In this document: positions 4,766-5,864 of the stretch, one piece after another | Layout: every line of letters begins with the position of its first letter | Numbering within the stretch: position 1 is the first letter of the stretch | NCBI GenBank assembly: GCA_028711355.1 | Contig: JAQTSL010000233.1 | Span: 1-5,864 of the forward strand | Length of the DNA: 5,864 nt | Direction: 5' to 3' | Origin: Rhodoferax sp. | Lineage (GTDB): Bacteria > Pseudomonadota > Gammaproteobacteria > Burkholderiales > Burkholderiaceae_C | Notes under the pieces: generated by a model | The model's database searches: none | Seen by the model: the letters and a program-made list of their open reading frames with translations, nothing else | What the model was told of the DNA's origin: nothing | Made by a program: the position numbers and the translations under genes

Positions 4766-5356
4766 TCAATCAACCTGAAAATGTGCCTCGTTCTTGCCCT
4801 TGAACGGTGCGTAAAAAGCCTTCAGGGTCGCCATGTCTGCGTCCAGCTTGCCGCTGGGCCACAGCACCGGCCCGAGACCGGTGATTTTGCGGCTGTAGTC
4901 CATGTACGCCATCACAATCGGCACCTTGGCGGCTAGCGCAATATAGTAAAAACCAGTCTTCCAATAGCGGGTTTTGGCGCGCGTGCCCTCGGGCGACACG
5001 ATCAGTTGAAACGCGCAGGCCGAAGCTTCAATCGCCTGCGCGGAGGCGGCAACCAAGTTGTTGGCCTTGGAGCGGTCAACGGCAACACCCCCCAGCCAGC
5101 GCATCAGGCCAGCAAAAGGAAAGCGAAACAGGTTGGCCTTGCCCATCCACTGAATGTTGAGCCGCAACACAAACGCCACCATCAAGGTATAGGGCAAGTC
5201 CCAGTTGCTGGTGTGCGGGGCGGCAATAAAAACGCTTTTGCTGGCCTCTGGTGGCAACGCGCCCAGCACTTTCCAGCCAGCAAGTCGGAGATAAGCCACA
5301 GAAAATGCCCGAAAAATCTGCGAGACGACAGGGGTGGTGAAGATGGTGAATTGCAT
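4766..5356 (-). CDS. PlsC-family 1-acyl-sn-glycerol-3-phosphate acyltransferase-like protein
   Basis: A 196-residue membrane-associated acyltransferase of the LPLAT/PlsC family, which moves acyl chains onto lysophospholipids or related acceptors. Motif I is HTSNWD (H48 to D53, the HX4D catalytic pair). Motif II region is GGVAVDRSK (89-97). Motif III is SPEGTRAKTRYWKTGFYYIA (121-140), and the final VPIV (145-148) fits motif IV. HTSNWD and the GTRxKxxxWKxGFY pattern suggest the small subgroup often annotated simply as 'lysophospholipid acyltransferase family protein', not the main PlsC. The N-terminus is weakly hydrophobic (about 8-32). AAGGA at 5361-5365, four bases before the ATG, supports the start. 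The length is a little short for the family but complete. It lies 102 bases downstream of the aminotransferase stop on the same strand and may be co-transcribed; no functional link is obvious. Confidence 0.88.
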   Translation of the reverse strand: MQFTIFTTPVVSQIFRAFSVAYLRLAGWKVLGALPPEASKSVFIAAPHTSNWDLPYTLMVAFVLRLNIQWMGKANLFRFPFAGLMRWLGGVAVDRSKANNLVAASAQAIEASACAFQLIVSPEGTRAKTRYWKTGFYYIALAAKVPIVMAYMDYSRKITGLGPVLWPSGKLDADMATLKAFYAPFKGKNEAHFQVD

Positions 5357-5360
5357 GGTG

Positions 5361-5365
5361 TCCTT
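5361..5365 (-). promoter_or_regulatory. Ribosome binding site of the acyltransferase gene
   Basis: AAGGA on the - strand, four bases upstream of the ATG at 5356. It is the clearest Shine-Dalgarno sequence I found in the window and fixes this start. Confidence 0.6.
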
Positions 5366-5458
5366 GTCATGCGGTTCAATTCAACCCAGATTGTCCATTG
5401 GGCGACTCACCAACCTGCGCCAACCTTTGGGCGGCCCCACTTTGCAACACGATCAGCA

Positions 5459-5864
5459 TCAACTACGGTAACGCTCGATCAACGTGCCGATGCGCTGCAC
5501 GGCGGCAAGCGCCGCATCATGGTCTTGTGAAAAGTTCAGCCGCAAGCTGTCGCAGGTATGCGGCCCGAATTCAGCGCCTGGCGTGACCGTGGCCGCTGCC
5601 TGCTGGCGCAACAGGGCCACAAAGGTCTGCGGCGGCAGCGCCAACGCAGGCAACTGCACAAACAAGTAACTGCCGGCTTGTGGTGTGCGCACCTGCACAC
5701 CCGCCACCGCGCGAAACTCAGCCAGCAACGCGTCGCGGATGCGCTGATGCAGGGCAATGCGCTCTTGCAGCCAGCCATCGGGTTCGGCAAACCAGGTCTG
5801 TAGCCCCGCCTGGCAGTAGCCGGGCGCCCGCAACGACACAAACCCCTGCAGTTTTTCCATCCGG
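5459..5864 (-). CDS. PLP-dependent class I/II aminotransferase, C-terminal part (5' end beyond window)
   Basis: The frame is open to the right edge, so the true start lies outside; the 135 residues here are roughly the last third of a protein of about 390-400 residues. Seen in order: a small-domain start (RMEKLQGFVSLRAPGYCQAGLQTWFAEPD), a long helix (LQERIALHQRIRDALLAEF), a beta segment (GVQVRTPQAGSYLFVQLPAL), the helix FVALLRQQAAATVTPGAEFG, and SLRLNFS. The arginine in SLRLNFS is the conserved residue that binds the substrate carboxylate in fold-type I aminotransferases. The PLP lysine and the N-terminal domain are not in the window, so the substrate cannot be assigned. The style suggests the aspartate/aromatic or MalY/PatB-like aminotransferase groups. 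An internal ATG at 5860 is not a plausible start. Confidence 0.85.
   Translation of the reverse strand, partial: RMEKLQGFVSLRAPGYCQAGLQTWFAEPDGWLQERIALHQRIRDALLAEFRAVAGVQVRTPQAGSYLFVQLPALALPPQTFVALLRQQAAATVTPGAEFGPHTCDSLRLNFSQDHDAALAAVQRIGTLIERYRS

Noticed and set aside
4560..4769. 69-codon - strand frame between the acyltransferase and the NrfJ-like gene
   Set aside because: It has no ribosome binding site or family resemblance and covers the candidate promoter region; probably chance.
5410..5426. CCAACCT repeated at 10-base spacing in the aminotransferase-acyltransferase gap
   Set aside because: Two short copies are easily due to chance, and no regulator is implied.
5006..5530. Open frame of 174 codons on the + strand
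   Set aside because: It is antisense to the acyltransferase and its upstream spacer, low-complexity, and without motifs.

Overview
The window looks like a GC-rich betaproteobacterial chromosome, most likely from the family Comamonadaceae (Rhodoferax/Polaromonas type). This rests on the protein style of ThiG, ThiE and ThiD and on the dispersed intergenic repeats; it is a judgement by eye, not a database result.

Left part (1-2658, + strand): the tail of a thiamine thiazole-synthesis cluster. A 3' remnant of thiO (glycine oxidase) begins abruptly next to about 100 bases of AT-rich DNA. It is followed by complete thiS (sulfur carrier, ATGA overlap with thiO), thiG (thiazole synthase) and thiE (thiamine-phosphate synthase with an unusual N-terminal extension of about 115 residues). 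The thiS-thiG spacer (169 bases) and the thiG-thiE spacer (155 bases) carry two diverged copies of the same palindromic repeat, which opens up an otherwise compact operon.

Middle (2659-3825): thiD (HMP/HMP-P kinase) lies on the - strand, convergent with thiE, with a REP-like palindrome between the two stops. ThiO, ThiS and ThiG make the thiazole, ThiD makes HMP-PP, and ThiE joins the two into thiamine phosphate. The start of thiD abuts another repeat-like sequence. Upstream of that is an open frame of 60 codons with no start codon, probably the decayed 3' end of a gene I cannot name.

Right part (3813-5864, all - strand): an exported two-domain protein resembling the NrfJ-related/OB-fold family, preceded by a candidate class II FNR-type promoter; a small PlsC-type acyltransferase; and the C-terminal third of a PLP-dependent class I/II aminotransferase that runs off the right edge.

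No CRISPR array, rRNA, tRNA or complete mobile element is visible, and I see no clearly new multi-gene system. The most interesting points are the truncated thiO, the twin repeats inside the thi operon, the N-terminal extension of ThiE, the orphan coding remnant, and the FNR-like site in front of the NrfJ-like gene.
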